Below are positions 6,347-9,153 of a stretch of 9,153 nt of DNA, in pieces. How positions within the stretch are numbered: the stretch's first letter is position 1; each line of letters opens with the position of its first letter. Position numbers and translations under genes: made by a program. Origin of the DNA: CAZHSN01 sp964535125. Lineage in GTDB: Bacteria > Armatimonadota > HRBIN16. Location of the stretch: NCBI GenBank assembly GCA_964535125.1, contig CAZHSN010000153.1, positions 1-9,153 on the forward strand, in the 5' to 3' direction. The notes under the pieces are model-generated. The model had not been told where the DNA came from and ran no database searches. It saw only the letters and a list, made by a program, of their open reading frames with translations.

Positions 6347-9153
6347 ATGAAGTACGTACTGGGATTGGACCTCGGAATCACCTCTGTCGGTTGGGCGGTG
6401 CTCAACTGGGACGATCAACGCATTGAAGCGCTGGGTGTACGCGCTTTCACCGCCGCGGAACAACCTAAGAACAAGGAGTCTCTGGCGGCGCCTCGCCGGC
6501 TGGCGCGGTCACAGCGAAGACGATTGCGCCGGCATGCACTGCGCCTGAAGGAGATCCGCCAGCTGTTCGAAGCTCACGGCTTGGCGACAGCGCAACAATG
6601 GATTGATGCCTTTTCAACTCCTAATGAACTGACTTCTCCCTGGGATCTGCGCGCCCGCGCGCTGGATGTTCCGCTCAACGGTTTGGATTTGGCGCGCAGT
6701 CTGTACCATATCGCCGCACACCGCGGGTTCAAGTCGAACCGGCTGCATGCTGCGAGCGACAAGGACGCGGACGACTCCAAAATGCTCGCCGCGGCCGGTG
6801 AGTTGCGCGATCGGATGCAGCAACAGGGATATCGCACACCGGGTGAGATGATTGCCAAGGATGACCGTTTCGCTGAACGCAAGCGGAATGTTTCGGGTGA
6901 CTACAGCCACACGCTGCTGCGCGATGATCTGCTGGATGAAGTCCGGCAAATCTGCGCCAGCCAGCGACGCTTCGGCAACGCACAGGCCTCACAGCCGTTC
7001 GAAGAGGCGTTCGTACAGATTGCGTTTCGTCAGCGTCCGGTGTCCGATCCCGCGGAGTTATTGGGAAAAGTGGGGCCCTGCACATTTGAGCCTGGGGAAA
7101 AGAGGGCGCCGAAGAAGTGCTTCTCTAATGAGCTGTCGCTGGTTCTGCAGAAGCTGAACAACATCGCCTGGACAGTTCAACCGGATGAGACGCCCACAGG
7201 GCGGTTGGATGGCGAGACATGCCGGATGACCCCCGAACAACTGCAGATGGTGGTCGACAAGCTAATCAGCAGTGAAAAACTGGATTACGCGCAATTACGC
7301 AAACTGTTGAAGCTGCCGTACACATCGACTTTCACTACGCTTCGGTATTACATGCCCGCAAAGGAGATGGAAGCCGGGGCTACACTGACAACAGAGCAGT
7401 TTTACGACTTAGTGGAAAAGAAGCAGGGTGTGGCCAAGATGCCGGGAGCGGCGGCGATCCGCCGTAAGGCGGAAAGCATCCGAAAAGGGATGTGGTCAGA
7501 ACTGCTTCAAGATACGGATCGGCTGGACCGGATCGGCTGGGTGCTGACATACGGTAAAGATGAGTCCACTTTGAACCGGTTGATGGATGAGCAGGGCATG
7601 AACGACCCGGAGATCCGACAACTGGTGGAGAGCGTCGAGCCGTTCGCAGGACACGGGAATCTGTCGCTGAAGGCGTTGCGCCGGATCATCCCGCATTTGC
7701 AACAGGGGTATCGTTACAACGAGGCGTGCGAACGCGCCGGCTATAACCACTCCCGGCCGCAGACAGCCACGCGGCGCAACAAGCTGCCGGTCGAGCCATT
7801 GCTGGATGAGATCCGCAACCCGGTTGTGCTGCGCGCACTGACGCAAGCCCGTAAAGTGGTCAATGCCGTAATCGACCGGTACGGTGCGCCGACCCGTATA
7901 CACATCGAGCTGGCGCGGGAGTTGGGTAAGACCGCGGAACAACGCGGTGAGATTGAACGCGATCAGAGAAAGAACGAGCAACACTGGGAGACATTAAAGA
8001 GGCAACTGCAGGAAGAGTTCCAGGTCGCCGATCCCAAGCGCCATGACCAGTTGATTCTGTCGCTTTACCGGGAACAGAACGGCCAATGCGCCTACTCGCA
8101 GCAATCCATCGACATCCGGCGACTGCGCGAGCCGGGGTATCTGGAAGTGGACCACATCCTGCCTTATTCGCGCACATGGGATAACAGCCAGCACAACAAG
8201 GTACTGGTGCTGTGCGGGCAGAACCGCAACAAGCGTAATCAGACGCCATATGAGTTCTTCGGCCAGGATCCCGAGCGCTGGCAGCGCTATGTCGACTGGG
8301 TGAACGCGAACATCCGGAACCCACGGAAACGCGCCAACCTGCTGCGGACCAATCTGGATGACAAAGCATCACAAGAGATGGTGGACCGCAACCTCATTGA
8401 TACCCAATACATTGCCCGGTTCTTTGCAAGCTATGTACGGACCCATCTGCAGTTCGCCGATCCGGAGGAGAAACTGCCCGTGCAATGCTACAAAGGCCGC
8501 ATAACGGCCTGGATCCGGCGCGAATGGGGGCTGGAAAAGAACCGCGCGGAAAGCGACCTGCATCATGCTCAGGATGCGGCGGTGTTAGCCGCACTGACAC
8601 CTGCCATGCAACAGAAGATCACACGATTCGAGCAGATGCGCGAACGGATGATCCGGCGCCCTCAGGACAACCGATGGGTCGATCCGGAGACCGGCGAGAT
8701 CCTGTCATTGCCGGATAGAAATCCACGCATGGATATGCCATGGCCGCATTACCGTCGGGAACTGGTCGCCCGGCTGAGCGACGATCCGCAGACGGAGATC
8801 GACGCGCTGAAGTTGCCGCAGTACAACGCATTCCCTGTCACACCGGTCATCGTGTCCCGGATGCCGCGTCGCAAAGTGCGTGGCGCACTGCATGAGGAGA
8901 CGGTGCGGTCGGTGAAGCACTCCGGCTGGGTTACGGTGCGTACCGCGTTGACGTCACTGCGTTGCACCGAACAAAACGCCGAGGAGCAGTTGCGGTTCGT
9001 CGACCCGCCGCTGCGGCAGGCGATCATCGAGCGGCTGCGCGCGCACGATTGGAAGGCCGACAAGGCGTTCGCCACGCCGCTGATCAAACCGCACCGCGAG
9101 GGAACGCGAGCGCATGTGGTTCGGGCGGTGCGTGTGGCCCGGAAGGACACCGG
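6347..9153 (+). CDS. cas9: Type II-C Cas9 endonuclease, C-terminus beyond the right edge
   Basis: Cas9 is the RNA-guided DNA endonuclease of type II CRISPR immunity. 935 codons are visible without interruption. Domains in order: RuvC-I (GLDLGITSVGWAV, catalytic D8); arginine-rich bridge helix (about residues 48-75, PRRLARSQRRRLRR); recognition lobe, with LARSLYHIAAHRGFKSNR (115-132) and GKVGPCTFEPGEKRAPK (240-256); RuvC-II (IHIELAREL, E521); HNH (EVDHILPYSR, H603, with N617 in HNKV and N626 in QNRNK); RuvC-III (LHHAQDAAV, H740 and D743). The WED region has begun by the edge, and the PAM-interacting domain is not visible. From memory, many blocks are close to Geobacillus (GeoCas9) and Neisseria Cas9, so I expect a full length near 1,100 residues. 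All nuclease residues are intact, so the protein should be active. The predicted tracrRNA lies directly upstream; cas1, cas2 and the array are probably downstream. PAM and guide length cannot be read from the window. Confidence 0.97.
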   Translation, partial: MKYVLGLDLGITSVGWAVLNWDDQRIEALGVRAFTAAEQPKNKESLAAPRRLARSQRRRLRRHALRLKEIRQLFEAHGLATAQQWIDAFSTPNELTSPWDLRARALDVPLNGLDLARSLYHIAAHRGFKSNRLHAASDKDADDSKMLAAAGELRDRMQQQGYRTPGEMIAKDDRFAERKRNVSGDYSHTLLRDDLLDEVRQICASQRRFGNAQASQPFEEAFVQIAFRQRPVSDPAELLGKVGPCTFEPGEKRAPKKCFSNELSLVLQKLNNIAWTVQPDETPTGRLDGETCRMTPEQLQMVVDKLISSEKLDYAQLRKLLKLPYTSTFTTLRYYMPAKEMEAGATLTTEQFYDLVEKKQGVAKMPGAAAIRRKAESIRKGMWSELLQDTDRLDRIGWVLTYGKDESTLNRLMDEQGMNDPEIRQLVESVEPFAGHGNLSLKALRRIIPHLQQGYRYNEACERAGYNHSRPQTATRRNKLPVEPLLDEIRNPVVLRALTQARKVVNAVIDRYGAPTRIHIELARELGKTAEQRGEIERDQRKNEQHWETLKRQLQEEFQVADPKRHDQLILSLYREQNGQCAYSQQSIDIRRLREPGYLEVDHILPYSRTWDNSQHNKVLVLCGQNRNKRNQTPYEFFGQDPERWQRYVDWVNANIRNPRKRANLLRTNLDDKASQEMVDRNLIDTQYIARFFASYVRTHLQFADPEEKLPVQCYKGRITAWIRREWGLEKNRAESDLHHAQDAAVLAALTPAMQQKITRFEQMRERMIRRPQDNRWVDPETGEILSLPDRNPRMDMPWPHYRRELVARLSDDPQTEIDALKLPQYNAFPVTPVIVSRMPRRKVRGALHEETVRSVKHSGWVTVRTALTSLRCTEQNAEEQLRFVDPPLRQAIIERLRAHDWKADKAFATPLIKPHREGTRAHVVRAVRVARKDT

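Noticed and set aside
5889..6350. Plus-strand open frame of 153 residues bridging the GH109-like gene and cas9
   Set aside because: It overlaps the end of the real gene in another frame and runs through the promoter and hairpin of the predicted tracrRNA.
6136..9153. CRISPR array within the window
   Set aside because: No regularly spaced direct repeats are visible; the array, if present, must be outside the window.

Overview
The window is GC-rich bacterial DNA. It carries a carbohydrate-degradation neighbourhood (three glycosidase-like genes and a metal transporter) and, at its right edge, the start of a type II-C CRISPR-Cas locus. The taxon cannot be fixed from the sequence. The mix of a GH106-like alpha-L-rhamnosidase, a five-bladed-propeller glycosidase-like protein and a GH109-like protein fits a polysaccharide-degrading soil, sediment or hot-spring bacterium, for example Armatimonadota, Planctomycetota or Bacillota. 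That is inference only.

Layout. Positions 1-1808 (minus) hold the N-terminal about 600 residues of a secreted GH106-like enzyme; its C-terminus lies beyond the left edge. Just upstream on the same strand, 1877-2791 encodes a cytoplasmic beta-propeller glycosidase-like protein, so the two probably form an operon. A short divergent intergenic region with an inverted repeat separates them from an Nramp-family Mn2+/divalent-metal transporter (2901-4163, plus). A small HIRAN-domain gene runs convergently (minus, start 4775). Its reading frame appears broken by one base, because a clean two-helix membrane tail continues in the -1 frame down to 4231. A GH109-like member of the Gfo/Idh/MocA superfamily follows (4936-6135, plus).

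CRISPR part. From 6347 to the right edge runs an intact but unfinished Cas9 reading frame (935 residues visible). All RuvC and HNH catalytic residues are present, and it resembles the compact Geobacillus/Neisseria-type II-C enzymes. The 210 bases between the GH109-like gene and cas9 look like a complete tracrRNA transcription unit: a TTGACA-type promoter, an anti-repeat ending in CTACAATAA, a short linker or nexus, and a perfect 12-bp GC-rich hairpin followed by a T-run, which serves as the 3' hairpin and terminator. No CRISPR array, cas1 or cas2 lies within the window; they would be expected to the right. The most interesting content is this Cas9 with its own adjacent guide-scaffold RNA.

No stretch longer than 300 bases lacks a gene.
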